38,731 bases of DNA from Actinomycetaceae bacterium (GTDB lineage: Bacteria > Actinomycetota > Actinomycetes > Actinomycetales > Actinomycetaceae): positions 1 through 38,731 of the forward strand of contig JAUNVQ010000024.1 in the NCBI GenBank assembly GCA_030540715.1, given 5' to 3'. A model generated the notes under the pieces. That model made no database searches, was not told the origin of the DNA, and saw only the letters and a list, made by a program, of their open reading frames with translations. The position numbers were made by a program, and so were the translations under genes. Position 1 is the first letter of the stretch; each line of letters opens with the position of its first letter. Positions 25,301-33,546 of this stretch are shown piece after piece.

Positions 25301-25848
25301 AGTGATACATAATCAACATCGGGACGTTTCAACAGTTGCATCGTGTCACTCAAACGTTTATCGGCTTCTTTATCTCCCAGAACTGCTTCGCCTAGCAGGT
25401 TCATATTTAGCCGTGCACCATTTGCCTTCAGGCGTTTAATAGCAGGACCAAGCTTCTTATCGCTCACATCAAGCACCAAGTCGCCAACCATCTGCGCAAA
25501 CACCTTGCGCACTGCGGGCACAGCAACAGCGGGCATTGTGGGAGCCAGTTTCCCCCCTGCTTTAAATGGTGCACGCAAAGCTTTAGGAAGGAAGCTAATA
25601 TCGCCATCGGATAGCTTTTTCATGTTTGCTGCTGCAACATCCATATCTTCGGGTCGAATAATCTCGTCAACAAAAGCCACAGTAAAGTCAAGACCTTTGG
25701 GATGTTCCAATATTTTTGCCAGCAGCTTTGCAGCAGAATCTTCTGGATATTTCTTTGATTCTTCAATCCATTTGTGAGCTCGGGCAACACTATCTTGACC
25801 GAGCTTGCCAAAATCTATATCTTCGGGCGCGTTATTCGGGACACGCAT
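22318..25848 (-). CDS. putA: Bifunctional proline dehydrogenase / P5C dehydrogenase PutA
   Basis: PutA oxidises proline to glutamate in two steps, using FAD then NAD. The 1176-residue protein has no N-terminal ribbon-helix-helix domain, so it is an enzyme and not a repressor. The PRODH barrel spans about residues 80-430 (VDYVSLKVSAV; LDMEEYKDLHMT; RPDNIKNVNIGVAGMN). The aldehyde dehydrogenase half spans about 480-1000, with TPPWNFPMAIPCG, ETSGKNSIIV and the catalytic Cys in HAGQKCSASS. The last ~150 residues form the trifunctional-type C-terminal domain. GGAG precedes the ATG at 25848. It is followed by a strong terminator and lies downstream of putP, with which it forms a proline-use module. 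Confidence 0.96.
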   Translation of the reverse strand: MRVPNNAPEDIDFGKLGQDSVARAHKWIEESKKYPEDSAAKLLAKILEHPKGLDFTVAFVDEIIRPEDMDVAAANMKKLSDGDISFLPKALRAPFKAGGKLAPTMPAVAVPAVRKVFAQMVGDLVLDVSDKKLGPAIKRLKANGARLNMNLLGEAVLGDKEADKRLSDTMQLLKRPDVDYVSLKVSAVTGPHNPWAYDAMVDKAVEALLPLYQTANEYSPKKFVNLDMEEYKDLHMTIDVFKRILERPEMKNLKAGIVLQTYLPDALEAMKDLQKWAAARVADGGAPIKVRVVKGANLAMEHVQAVMHDWAMTLLPDKETTDANYLRVLEYALRPDNIKNVNIGVAGMNLFTVAYAYELVKARGMTIKDGVEFEMLSGMASPQSKAVSEDVGPLLFYVPVVNPEEYDVAIAYLVRRLEENSAPQNFMSDIFDLDKQDVVDKETQRFVNAFERMFDVPTEPNRKQNRLTETAEDVVAHNKDPRGQWKFNNIADSDPSLPANIEWSKQIIADIPGCTLGEKTVANNTLNTFDEVNKVVATAKKGSEEWLRRSPEERAEILHNVGRVLAQHRKELMTVAALECYKPLDQGDVEVSEAVDFCHYYAEQSLQVFNEPGAKYKPAKVIAVTPPWNFPMAIPCGSSVAALAAGSAVIFKPATQASRTGALLAELIWKAGVPKNVFQFVKLTDHSLGQHLISNKVIERVILTGSSATAERFRSWRPELGLLAETSGKNSIIVTPSADLDLAVRDVVYSAFGHAGQKCSASSLVILVGSVGRSKRFKNQLIDAVKSLVVDYPTNLATEMSPIVLADDKKLQRGLTTLGEGEKWIIKPRKLDDSGHLWSPGVRVDVQPGCEYHLTEYFGPILGIMRTDSFEEAMEWQNATEYGLTAGLHSLDADEINQWLDTVEAGNIYINRGITGAIVRRQPFGGWKRSNIGAGSKAGGPSYLYGFGEWEPQGDPVLIAHGSAQAQEASPLYQAAFDIANKLPGEDGIKAKALLSSIYHAVNNEFGECHDPSDLGVEVNILRYMALPTKIRCAKGEAQWQLLGVAVAGLAVGAPLEISVDDDLDPMLEELFTRNGVKVLRESDEQFYRRIGQWAPHTENLDGRLRLIGGDYKATCEAMDGAIDVAVWHHPVTYSGRVEVLPFVHEQAVSITNHRFGNHTPLSDAVHVKSLKEYMD

Positions 25849-26050
25849 GATATCTCCTTCTTATCTGCACATTTTATGAACATTTCCATGAACATTATTC
25901 AAGTCTACTTGGTTTTTGATTTACCATTCATTGAATAAAGTCCTAAGTTTGCTATCTTTTTGACAACCTCGTCTTACAGGTACTTATCAACATTTGCTGC
26001 GATAGCTCCCCCTGTTGAGCTCACCGTTTCTTCATTGAAACATCGAGCAG

Positions 26051-26114
26051 TAGAGGGCCTTCGGCCTCTAAAACAAAGATGAGGGAGGACGCCAGTTATC
26101 AAACTGACGTCCTC
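26051..26114 (-). terminator. Two hairpins downstream of putP, probable terminator
   Basis: On the minus strand GAGGACG(T)CAGTT pairs with AACTG(G)CGTCCTC (26114-26085), followed by CTCATCTTTGTTTT. A second hairpin (TAGAGG/CCTCTA, 26070-26051) follows. They lie directly after the putP stop, between putP and putA. Confidence 0.65.
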
Positions 26115-26121
26115 ACTTGTA

Positions 26122-27732
26122 TTATGTTTGATTATCTTGTTTCCACGGCGTTTCGGGAACCGGGATAGCCTCCTCCATTTCACCCTTCGGATCCTTGGCT
26201 TCTTCAGCTTTGAATTCATCTGACGACATCGCAACTCGACGTAACATCTCATCCATTTCAGAATCTATCTGCTCGTTGGGGCGATATGTTGTTTTCGAGA
26301 CAATCCATGCAAGCAAGAAGTTAATCAAGAAACCAGGTAATAGTTCATACAAACCAAAGAAGTATCCCGCAAGTAAATACTTCCACACAGGAACCATCAC
26401 TGCACCAGCAACCATGCCCGTGACAGCGCCTTGCCAGGTAAGTCTGCGTGAATACAGGCTCATAATGACAATCGGACCGAAGGCAGCTCCAAATCCTGCC
26501 CATGCGAATGCCACCAGGCCTAATACCGTGTCAGAACGAGGCCATGCTAGCAAAGCTGCCACCACCGACACGGCCAGCACTGCGATGCGGCCCAGCAAAA
26601 CGCCCTCTTTACCCGAAATATCTTTGACTGTGAAAGCACGGTAAACATCCTCAACCAACGCCGACGATGTCACAATCAGCTGAGAAGATATTGTTGACAT
26701 GATTGCGGCCAAAATTGCAGCTAACATGAATCCTGCAATAATAGGCGAGAACAAATGTTGCCCCATCTTTAAAAAGACTGCTTCTTGTAAACCATTGCCC
26801 GCGGTTAAATCTTCAATCAACCCCTTGTGTGTGGCAACGCGACCCACCAACGCTGTAAAGACAGCACCAAATACACTTAAAACCATCCAGCCAATGCCGA
26901 TACGACGTGCATTTGTTGCCTCATGCGGTGTACGAATTGCCATAAAGCGAACAATAATATGGGGCATACCAAAGTAGCCCAGCCCCCACACAAAACCATT
27001 CAATACGTTAACAAAATTCTTTAGGCTTGTATCCCCACCAGTTAAGCTTAATAAGTTGGGGTCAATAGCATTAAGTGTCGAAGTCATTTCTGACCACCCA
27101 CCAATGGCATATAAACCAAAGATTGGCACCATCACCAACGCTAAAAGCATCATAATACCCTGCACGGTATCGGTCCAGGATACTGCCAGGAAGCCGCCGA
27201 TCAGTGTATACAAAATAACGATACCAGCAACTAGCACCATGCCAACGTGATAATTCATTCCAAAAGTTGATTCAAAGAATGTACCCCCGGCAACCATGCC
27301 TGATGACACATAGAATGTAAAGAAAATCAAAATAATGATTCCCGCTATAACACGAATAAAGTTCGACGGGTCTTTGAGACGATGAGAAAAATACGAAGGA
27401 ACAGTAATCGAGTTACCACTAACCGCCGTATAGACACGAAGCCGTGGCGCAACTATTTTCCAGTTCAGCCACGCACCTAATGTCAGGCCAACAGCAATCC
27501 AGATTTCAACGACGCCCACTAAGTACAACGTACCGGGCAGCCCCATAAGCAGCCAGCCCGACATATCAGCCGCTCCGGCAGATAGTGCTGCTACCGCAGG
27601 TGGCAGCGAACGTCCACCCAACATATAATCATCAAGGTTAGAGGTACGCATGTAGCCATAAATTCCAATTATAATCATCGCTACAAAATAAATAATCATG
27701 GCAATGGCTTGACCATTGAGTTCAAAATCCAT
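26122..27732 (-). CDS. putP: Sodium/proline symporter PutP
   Basis: This is a sodium:solute symporter (SSS family) for proline uptake. The 536-residue protein has about 13 membrane helices. Family marks are YMLGGRSLPPAVAALSAGAADMSGWLLMGLPG in the first helices (Ser/Gly-rich Na/proline site), RLRVYTAVSGNSITVPSYF and GYFGMPHIIVRFMAIR. The C-terminus is cytosolic and acidic. The start at 27732 is chosen because AAGGAG precedes it and MDFELNGQ begins the first helix; an upstream in-frame codon at 27768 adds 12 charged residues that include that ribosome binding site. It lies upstream of putA on the same strand, but with terminator hairpins between them, so co-transcription is uncertain. Confidence 0.95.
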   Translation of the reverse strand: MDFELNGQAIAMIIYFVAMIIIGIYGYMRTSNLDDYMLGGRSLPPAVAALSAGAADMSGWLLMGLPGTLYLVGVVEIWIAVGLTLGAWLNWKIVAPRLRVYTAVSGNSITVPSYFSHRLKDPSNFIRVIAGIIILIFFTFYVSSGMVAGGTFFESTFGMNYHVGMVLVAGIVILYTLIGGFLAVSWTDTVQGIMMLLALVMVPIFGLYAIGGWSEMTSTLNAIDPNLLSLTGGDTSLKNFVNVLNGFVWGLGYFGMPHIIVRFMAIRTPHEATNARRIGIGWMVLSVFGAVFTALVGRVATHKGLIEDLTAGNGLQEAVFLKMGQHLFSPIIAGFMLAAILAAIMSTISSQLIVTSSALVEDVYRAFTVKDISGKEGVLLGRIAVLAVSVVAALLAWPRSDTVLGLVAFAWAGFGAAFGPIVIMSLYSRRLTWQGAVTGMVAGAVMVPVWKYLLAGYFFGLYELLPGFLINFLLAWIVSKTTYRPNEQIDSEMDEMLRRVAMSSDEFKAEEAKDPKGEMEEAIPVPETPWKQDNQT

Positions 27733-28236
27733 TGTCTTCTCCTTTTTTGAAGGGTCAAAATCTAACATGTGCGTCGATAAAGCGTTTTAACGCATAGCCA
27801 AAGCCAATCACGCATCATGCTCCCCCGATGGGGTATGTCATCACAGAAGCACCTCAAAGCATCCGTTGCACTGTTCACTTCGGTTGGTAAACATACTTGG
27901 CTCAACACAGTTTCATCTGTTCAGATACATGTTGGTAACGAAAAGAAAAAGAACCGTTGATTCAGTATGCTGCTTCTTGATACATGCCCTAAACATACCA
28001 ACATATGCTAGAGCTGTAAATACGTCACAGTTATTTTTTCCCCCAATACAACTACCTGTGACCTTAGAAGATAAACCGCGAACTGGGACTATAGTCCTTT
28101 TAAGTTTTTAAAAGTAATTAGCTAATTTCCTTTGTCACTAATTTTTGTGAATTATTGTCACCTTGTTTCATGGGACAGTTCATAGCCAAAGATAGTGAAA
28201 TATCATCTACCATCTTGTTACCACAAGGTGCTTCAT
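27733..28236. other. Intergenic region upstream of putP
   Basis: No ORF or RNA gene is supported. The part next to putP should hold its promoter, but I could not point to a convincing one. The part from ~28100 is AT-rich and ends at the duplicated rlmB fragment. Confidence 0.5.
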
Positions 28237-28424
28237 AACGAAAAGATGTTTAATAGCTTTTGCGCACCTGCGATACTTCATAGAGGGCAATACCCGTAGC
28301 CACAGCAGCATTCAGGCTTTCCATAGCTGGGTCTATAGGGATTGACACAATCACATCACAGGTGTGACGCACAAGCCGCGACAAGCCTGCCCCTTCCGCA
28401 CCAGTTACCAACACCAGTGGGCCA
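28237..28424 (-). pseudogene. Tandem duplicate of the 3' end of rlmB
   Basis: This 188-bp unit repeats 28425-28612 with a single difference (28262 versus 28450), which is synonymous (CGC for CGT, Arg). It contains the last 57 codons of rlmB from GPLVLVTG to RKSY, the stop codon and 13 downstream bases. It has no start and follows the intact gene, so it is a dead fragment made by tandem duplication. Confidence 0.95.
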
Positions 28425-28612
28425 AACGAAAAGATGTTTAATAGCTTTTACGCACCTGCGATACTTCATAGAGGGCAATACCCGTAGCCACAGCAGCATT
28501 CAGGCTTTCCATAGCTGGGTCTATAGGGATTGACACAATCACATCACAGGTGTGACGCACAAGCCGCGACAAGCCTGCCCCTTCCGCACCAGTTACCAAC
28601 ACCAGTGGGCCA
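28425..28612 (-). repeat. Second unit of the 188-bp tandem repeat (inside rlmB)
   Basis: This unit is the genuine 3' end of rlmB. It joins its copy directly at 28424/28425 without spacer. No longer flanking homology is visible, so the event looks like replication slippage or end joining and not an insertion. Confidence 0.95.
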
Positions 28613-29415
28613 TCGGCAAGATTCGATGTTTTCACACTGTGCCCACCACCGCCATCAAGCCCTAAAGCAAAGCACCCTTTATCTTGGCACGCTCGTATTG
28701 CTGAGACTAAGTTCGGAACTTGCGCAACTTTGACATGGGCAGCTGCACCCGCCGATACTTTCCATGCGGTAGCATTCATTTGCGCACTTCTGCGAGCTGG
28801 AATCACTACGCCATGTGCTCCAAAGGCAGCAGCTGAACGCAAAACTGCGCCCAAATTATGCGGGTCAGTTACACTATCTAGCATCACAACCAAGGGCGGC
28901 GTTCCCACACGTGAGGCATGATCAAAAATATCATCAAGATCGCAGTACTCGTAGCGACCTACTTCAACAGCAATCCCCTGATGCGTTTGACCATCAGCCG
29001 CGTCGTCAAGGTCTCTGCGTGGAACCTCGATCACAGGTGTACCCCGTTCAGTGGCAAGACGCACCACCTCAGATAGGCGTTCATCTTGGGCAAGATTCCC
29101 GGCCACATAGATGGTTTTCATAGGCATATGCGATCGCGCGACCTCAAGAACTGGATTACGCCCAACAATGAGTTCGCTATCGCGCCTAACCTTGACAAGG
29201 CTTGCTGCTTTACGCGAGCGTTCCTGACCTAATCTTGTCGCTTCTCGCTGTTCACGTTCAACGCGTTGCCGATGTTTTACATGGTAGGGTCGGTTTTCTG
29301 CCTTTGGTGTAGCGCCGCGTCCTTCAAGTGCGCGCCGACCTTTCCCACCTGACCCTTTTGTGGGTCCTTTTTTCTTGGGCCGCTTTTGAGCTCCAAACCC
29401 GTCACGCTTCACCAT
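28438..29415 (-). CDS. rlmB: 23S rRNA (guanosine-2'-O)-methyltransferase RlmB / TrmH family
   Basis: This SPOUT-class methyltransferase uses SAM to 2'-O-methylate a guanosine, G2251 in E. coli RlmB. Residues 1-75 are a very basic, disordered extension, common in actinobacteria. The substrate-binding domain (~80-150) starts ELIVGRNPVLE. The knotted catalytic domain has motif 1 LDSVTDPHNLGAVLRSA, motif 2 LVTGAEGAGLSRLV and motif 3 IPIDPAMESLNAAVATGIALYE. GGAGG lies just before the start. It is 107 bases downstream of cysS, the usual partner. TrmH-type tRNA methylation cannot be excluded. The 325-residue gene is intact although its end is duplicated downstream. Confidence 0.92.
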   Translation of the reverse strand: MVKRDGFGAQKRPKKKGPTKGSGGKGRRALEGRGATPKAENRPYHVKHRQRVEREQREATRLGQERSRKAASLVKVRRDSELIVGRNPVLEVARSHMPMKTIYVAGNLAQDERLSEVVRLATERGTPVIEVPRRDLDDAADGQTHQGIAVEVGRYEYCDLDDIFDHASRVGTPPLVVMLDSVTDPHNLGAVLRSAAAFGAHGVVIPARRSAQMNATAWKVSAGAAAHVKVAQVPNLVSAIRACQDKGCFALGLDGGGGHSVKTSNLADGPLVLVTGAEGAGLSRLVRHTCDVIVSIPIDPAMESLNAAVATGIALYEVSQVRKSY

Positions 29416-29522
29416 TGTTCCTCCTTATGCGCCACACCCGTTGATACGTGCTTCCACTATACCTGTAAGCCGGTTGGGGTAGTCCCCCTTCAGCGCGCAT
29501 CGGTTACGATACCTACACTGCA

Positions 29523-30992
29523 TCAACTGATATGCCAGGTTGGCCCATCTGCTGAATCTTCCACAACGATACCCGCTGTGGCTAACTTGTCGCGAATTGC
29601 GTCAGCACTTGCCCAATCTTTTTCTTGACGCGCCTTACTTCGCTGCTCTAAAAGATCGTGAATTAACACGTCCAAAGCCTTCATTGCACCGCCACCTTGT
29701 GCACCCTCACCAGTACACATTCTCACATCGGAAGTGCTAGTTGCTGCATTCCAGTGCGGACTTAACGGGTCAATTCCTAAAATATCGAGCATTGCTCGCA
29801 CACGCAGTGCACACTCCACTGCTTCAGAAACATCTTGCGCCTTCAATGCCCTCTGACCAGTTTTAATTTCGGCATGGACACACGCTATAGCCCCAGCCAC
29901 ATTAAGGTCGTCGTCAAGTGCTGCACAGAATCTATCAGGTAGTTCAACCGTGGCAATATCAGCTGACAGCACGGAAGGCTCAACCTGTGCTACGCGATGT
30001 AAAAACGCATCAAACTTATCCCACATTTTTGCCGCTTGCGCAAGAGTATCCTCAGAATACTCAACTGTTGAACGGTAATGTGTACACCCCAGAGCAACAC
30101 GCAACACATGTGCGGGAGTATGTTTAAGAATTTCTGCTACTACCAGTGAGTTCCCAAGAGACTTCGACATTTTTTCGCCCTTAATGGTTACCCAAGCATT
30201 GTGCATCCACGTGCGAGCAAAGCCCCAACCTGCACCGTGGGACTGCGCCTGTTCATTTTCGTGGTGGGGAAAACGCAAGTCTATCCCGCCACCGTGAATA
30301 TCAAACTCGTCGCCAAGATAACGCCGTGACATGGCAGAACATTCCAGATGCCAGCCCGGGCGACCTCTACCCCACGGTGAATCCCACGCGGCTGTGTCAG
30401 GTTCGGTGGGCTTAGTGGCTTTCCACAGGGCGAAATCACGTGGATCACGTTTACCAGCTTCAATGGCGGCATCGATTTGCGATTCATCTTCAGTGGTCGA
30501 CATGTCTTCAAGCTTTTGATGAGTCAATGAGCCGTAGTCGGGAAGCGAATGAACATCAAAATAGACATTCCCTTTCCCATCAGCATACGCGTGACCAGCG
30601 TCAACAAGACGTTGAATAAGATCTATCTGGTCGGGAATATGCCCGGTTGCTCGAGGTTCGTAAGTAACTGGCAAGATCCCTAAAGCATCGTAGGCCGCAC
30701 TAAACTCACGTTCAAAGTGAGCCGCCCACGCCCAGTATGGTTGGTTTGCTTCGGCAGACTTATTAAGGATCTTGTCATCAATATCGGTAACATTGCGTAC
30801 CAGTGTCACGTCATATCCGCTGCGTTCCAACCAGCGTCGCAAAACGTCAAAGGCCACGGAACAGCGCATGTGGCCGATATGTGGGGATCCTTGAACGGTT
30901 GCGCCGCATACGTAGATGCCAACATGGCCTTCGCGCACAGGTTCAAGAGGACGGACTTTTTGGGTAGCTGTGTCATAAAGGGAAATCGTCAT
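29523..30992 (-). CDS. cysS: Cysteinyl-tRNA synthetase
   Basis: This class I synthetase charges tRNA-Cys. The 489-residue length is normal for actinobacteria. The zinc and HIGH motifs appear as CGATVQGSPHIGHMR, with further zinc ligands in WHLECSAMS and HHENEQAQ, and KMSKSLGN is the KMSKS loop. The C-terminal DALR domain and the tail ending GPTWHIS are present. The start MTISLYDTATQKV at 30992 fits the family. The frame stays open upstream to 31172, but those 60 codons are not cysS-like. No strong ribosome binding site is seen. The next gene on the strand is rlmB. Confidence 0.95.
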   Translation of the reverse strand: MTISLYDTATQKVRPLEPVREGHVGIYVCGATVQGSPHIGHMRCSVAFDVLRRWLERSGYDVTLVRNVTDIDDKILNKSAEANQPYWAWAAHFEREFSAAYDALGILPVTYEPRATGHIPDQIDLIQRLVDAGHAYADGKGNVYFDVHSLPDYGSLTHQKLEDMSTTEDESQIDAAIEAGKRDPRDFALWKATKPTEPDTAAWDSPWGRGRPGWHLECSAMSRRYLGDEFDIHGGGIDLRFPHHENEQAQSHGAGWGFARTWMHNAWVTIKGEKMSKSLGNSLVVAEILKHTPAHVLRVALGCTHYRSTVEYSEDTLAQAAKMWDKFDAFLHRVAQVEPSVLSADIATVELPDRFCAALDDDLNVAGAIACVHAEIKTGQRALKAQDVSEAVECALRVRAMLDILGIDPLSPHWNAATSTSDVRMCTGEGAQGGGAMKALDVLIHDLLEQRSKARQEKDWASADAIRDKLATAGIVVEDSADGPTWHIS

Positions 30993-31548
30993 ACGCCCAG
31001 TGTAGTCAATATATGTATCCATGCTCCACTTCCACCCAGATATGGTGAAAGCCTCGATAGCTATTGCTCGCACGCTTGCGGGAGCAACCGCGTTGGTGGA
31101 AGCGACAGGGCTGTGGGGCCTGCAGCCGCTGCAGGGTGCCGCGACGTTCATGCAAAGCCGCGATGAAACCAACTATCGGCCACACCGAGCGCGAAACCAT
31201 CGCCACCTCCATGCGGGGGCACACCACAGAATCTGGCAACAAGTGGGTAACCGATCCTCACCACCACAACCACGCGGGGGCACAGGCCGACAACACACCA
31301 ATTCCTTACAAAAAACCCCACAAATTCACCCCCAACCACACCTCCACCCCCACACACCCAAACTCCCACACCACCACAAACACCACAAACAACACAACGA
31401 TCCCACTGCGCCCAGCAGTACTTGCACCAGACTTCTTACCATAGGCTCTGCTCTGCAGGATTCATCTGCGATGCCACCTGACCGAATCGTTAAACACCCA
31501 TTTACTGCGATTGTGCCCAGGGGAAAGAAAACGTGTATTTTAAGAGTT
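30993..31548. other. Divergent region between cysS and hisS with a G-free tract
   Basis: No gene is supported, although long frames stay open on both strands. The left part (~31060-31140) is GC-rich with self-complementary CTGCAG/GCTGCAG elements. Two copies of GCGGGGGCACA lie near 31214 and 31274. From 31290 to 31398 the plus strand has no G at all. Confidence 0.6.
31290..31398 (+). promoter_or_regulatory. 109-nt G-free, C/A-rich tract; candidate rut site or minus-strand G-quadruplex
   Basis: The plus strand is almost only C and A, with a few T and no G, and lies ~150 bases upstream of hisS. RNA from it would be unstructured and C-rich, the property of Rho-utilisation sites. The minus strand carries G-runs (GGGAGTTTGGGTGTGTGGGGG and further GGGGG/GGGG), which could form a G-quadruplex. 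Composition is seen; either role is inferred. Confidence 0.4.
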
Positions 31549-32865
31549 ATGAGCAAACAGATTTCACCTCCTCGCGGGATGCGCGACATCACCCCAGCAG
31601 ACAAGCGCAAGCGTGACTATGTGCTAAATACAATCCTTGATACCTACCGCGCTCATGGATTCACCGCCATTGAAACACCCGCTGTTGAACAGTTGAAACG
31701 TCTGCGCTCTAATCAGGGCGGCGAAAATGAATCAATGCTTTTCGAGATTCTTCGCCGCGGGCTTGATCCTAAAACTCCTCTTTCCCCTCAAGAAGCCTGC
31801 GACCTTGGACTCCGCTACGATCTTACGCTTCCACTAACACGTTTTTATGCAACAAATCAAGCGCAGCTTCCTCCGGTTTTTCGCGCTTTACAAACCGGCC
31901 CAGTATGGCGAGCCGAACGTCCTCAAAAAGGCCGCTACCGCCAATTCACTCAATGCGACATTGACATTATTGGCGATGCCACGCCAGTGGCCGAAGTTGA
32001 CCTGTTGCTTTCCACTATTGCTGCACTGACTGCACTTGGTATGAAAGATTCGATTCGCCTCCTTATTAACGACCGGCGGATCCTCACCGACATGCTTGCT
32101 GCCGTCGGAATTGCGCCCGAGGCCGGAACCAAGACTTTTATTATTTTGGATAAACTCCACAAAATTGGCCGCGATGCGGTGGTGGAAGAACTCATATCGG
32201 CCCAACTGTGCAACACCGATCAGGCTCATGCCTTGCTCGACTCATTAGGTAGTGATGACCCTGACAACGATCCTGTAGCCACGGGGTCTTTTACGGTGGG
32301 TACGACTGAACTTGACCTCTATGACATTCCCGCTATCGTCAATGCTGTTCGCGCCGTTAATGCCGATATTGAGATTGTTTTTGATCCAACAATGGTGCGC
32401 GGAATGGGATACTATACCGGCACTATTTTCGAGATCGAGCACCGCGATTTTGCCTCTTCTGTTGCCGGAGGTGGGCGCTATGATGGCGTAATCGGTAAAT
32501 GGCTTGGTCGCGACGTTCCTGCCTGCGGTTTTTCCATTGGGTTTGAACGCATCATCGATCTTCTGCCTGATGATTTTGCACCGGTCACCGGAATGCGCAT
32601 CGCTGTGGCTTATCCAAAGGACGCTGACATTGCCGATGTCATGCGTCAACGCGCAGCCCTGCAATCAGGTGTCTTCCCTGACGCAGATGCACCGGATTCA
32701 CCAGCTCCCGGCAGTGCCGATGCTATTGAGGTGGTTGCACTTGTTCCCCAACCTCGCAAAGTAAAAGCAACATTCTTACAAGGACTTGTCGAACAAGGCT
32801 TTACCCACATTGTTCGCCAGGACTTTGACGGCAACTGGCAGCCACCCCGGCCACTGAAGGACTAA
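31549..32865 (+). CDS. hisS: Histidyl-tRNA synthetase
   Basis: This class II synthetase charges tRNA-His. From 31549 the product has 438 residues, a normal length, and begins MSKQISPPRGMRDITPAD, matching the family N-terminus. Motif 2 is VWRAERPQKGRYRQFTQCDID, the histidine-binding loop is VRGMGYYTGTIFEIEH, and motif 3 is GGGRYDGVIGKWLGRDVPACGFSIGFERI. The anticodon-binding domain is at the C-terminus. The ribosome binding site is weak (AAGAG). The frame stays open upstream to 31021, but that part is low-complexity and not conserved in type, so I do not include it. Confidence 0.95.
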   Translation: MSKQISPPRGMRDITPADKRKRDYVLNTILDTYRAHGFTAIETPAVEQLKRLRSNQGGENESMLFEILRRGLDPKTPLSPQEACDLGLRYDLTLPLTRFYATNQAQLPPVFRALQTGPVWRAERPQKGRYRQFTQCDIDIIGDATPVAEVDLLLSTIAALTALGMKDSIRLLINDRRILTDMLAAVGIAPEAGTKTFIILDKLHKIGRDAVVEELISAQLCNTDQAHALLDSLGSDDPDNDPVATGSFTVGTTELDLYDIPAIVNAVRAVNADIEIVFDPTMVRGMGYYTGTIFEIEHRDFASSVAGGGRYDGVIGKWLGRDVPACGFSIGFERIIDLLPDDFAPVTGMRIAVAYPKDADIADVMRQRAALQSGVFPDADAPDSPAPGSADAIEVVALVPQPRKVKATFLQGLVEQGFTHIVRQDFDGNWQPPRPLKD

Positions 32866-33546
32866 TTGGAATCAATAGATGGTGCTTAACGGACTAGCAG
32901 CGACTCGCACTCTCATAAGCCCAGGCATACTAGCGAACATATAAACTCGCTGGTTGCTTACCAAAGCTGCATTTCACGGCAGAAAGCCTGAGCATATATG
33001 TGAGGCATAAGACGGACATTTTCTGCACCTACCTATCCCCTTCCATCAACTTGTACATCAACCCAGTACTTGAAAAGACGTGTCGGGCATAGCCCACCGA
33101 GTGCCTAGAAGGAAAGTGACGTCAAACAGACTCATGCCCGCCCTGTGCGCGAAACTAAAACGGTTATTGTTTTGCGCGTTCTTAAAAACGTCGCTCACCA
33201 TGACAGTAAGCAACATCTGGGCGACGGCTCACCTGCGTCCCTTTTCATTTGCAAATGGGAACAGTTTTCACAAGGCCTGTGTTGTGATATTGCGATTTTT
33301 TAGAGGGCGACACGTCGGCTGCTGCCATTTGAAGGTAACTGACATTTTTGTTGATCTAGATAAACACTCAGCATAAGATCTTGGCGTTGCTATCCAACAA
33401 CACATATTACTACTTATGGCAACCATACTTAACATTATTGCCTTAGCCAAGGTAAGTCACCCATATCTAACGAGGTTTACCCACACCCACCTCTGGACAG
33501 CCCTATCTTCCTAGAAACGCCACCCTACCTGCGATAACGTAAGACT
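32866..33546. other. Gap between hisS and the VIT-family gene
   Basis: No gene or terminator is convincing. The stretch holds one AGAGGGCG octamer (33302-33309). Its last ~120 bases should contain the promoter of the transporter gene. TTAGCCAAGGTAAGT near 33443 faintly recalls an iron-box half site but is not a good match. Confidence 0.45.

Noticed and set aside
30993-31172. In-frame upstream extension of cysS (60 codons)
   Set aside because: The conserved cysS N-terminus begins at 30992. The extension has no family match and no ribosome binding site.
31021-31548. In-frame upstream extension of hisS (176 codons)
   Set aside because: The extension is low-complexity His/Thr/Pro/Asn from the C/A tract. 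The family N-terminus MSKQISPPRGMRDI begins at 31549.
33080-33376. 98-codon frame between hisS and the VIT-family gene
   Set aside because: It has no ribosome binding site, a composition unlike a protein and no recognisable domain.
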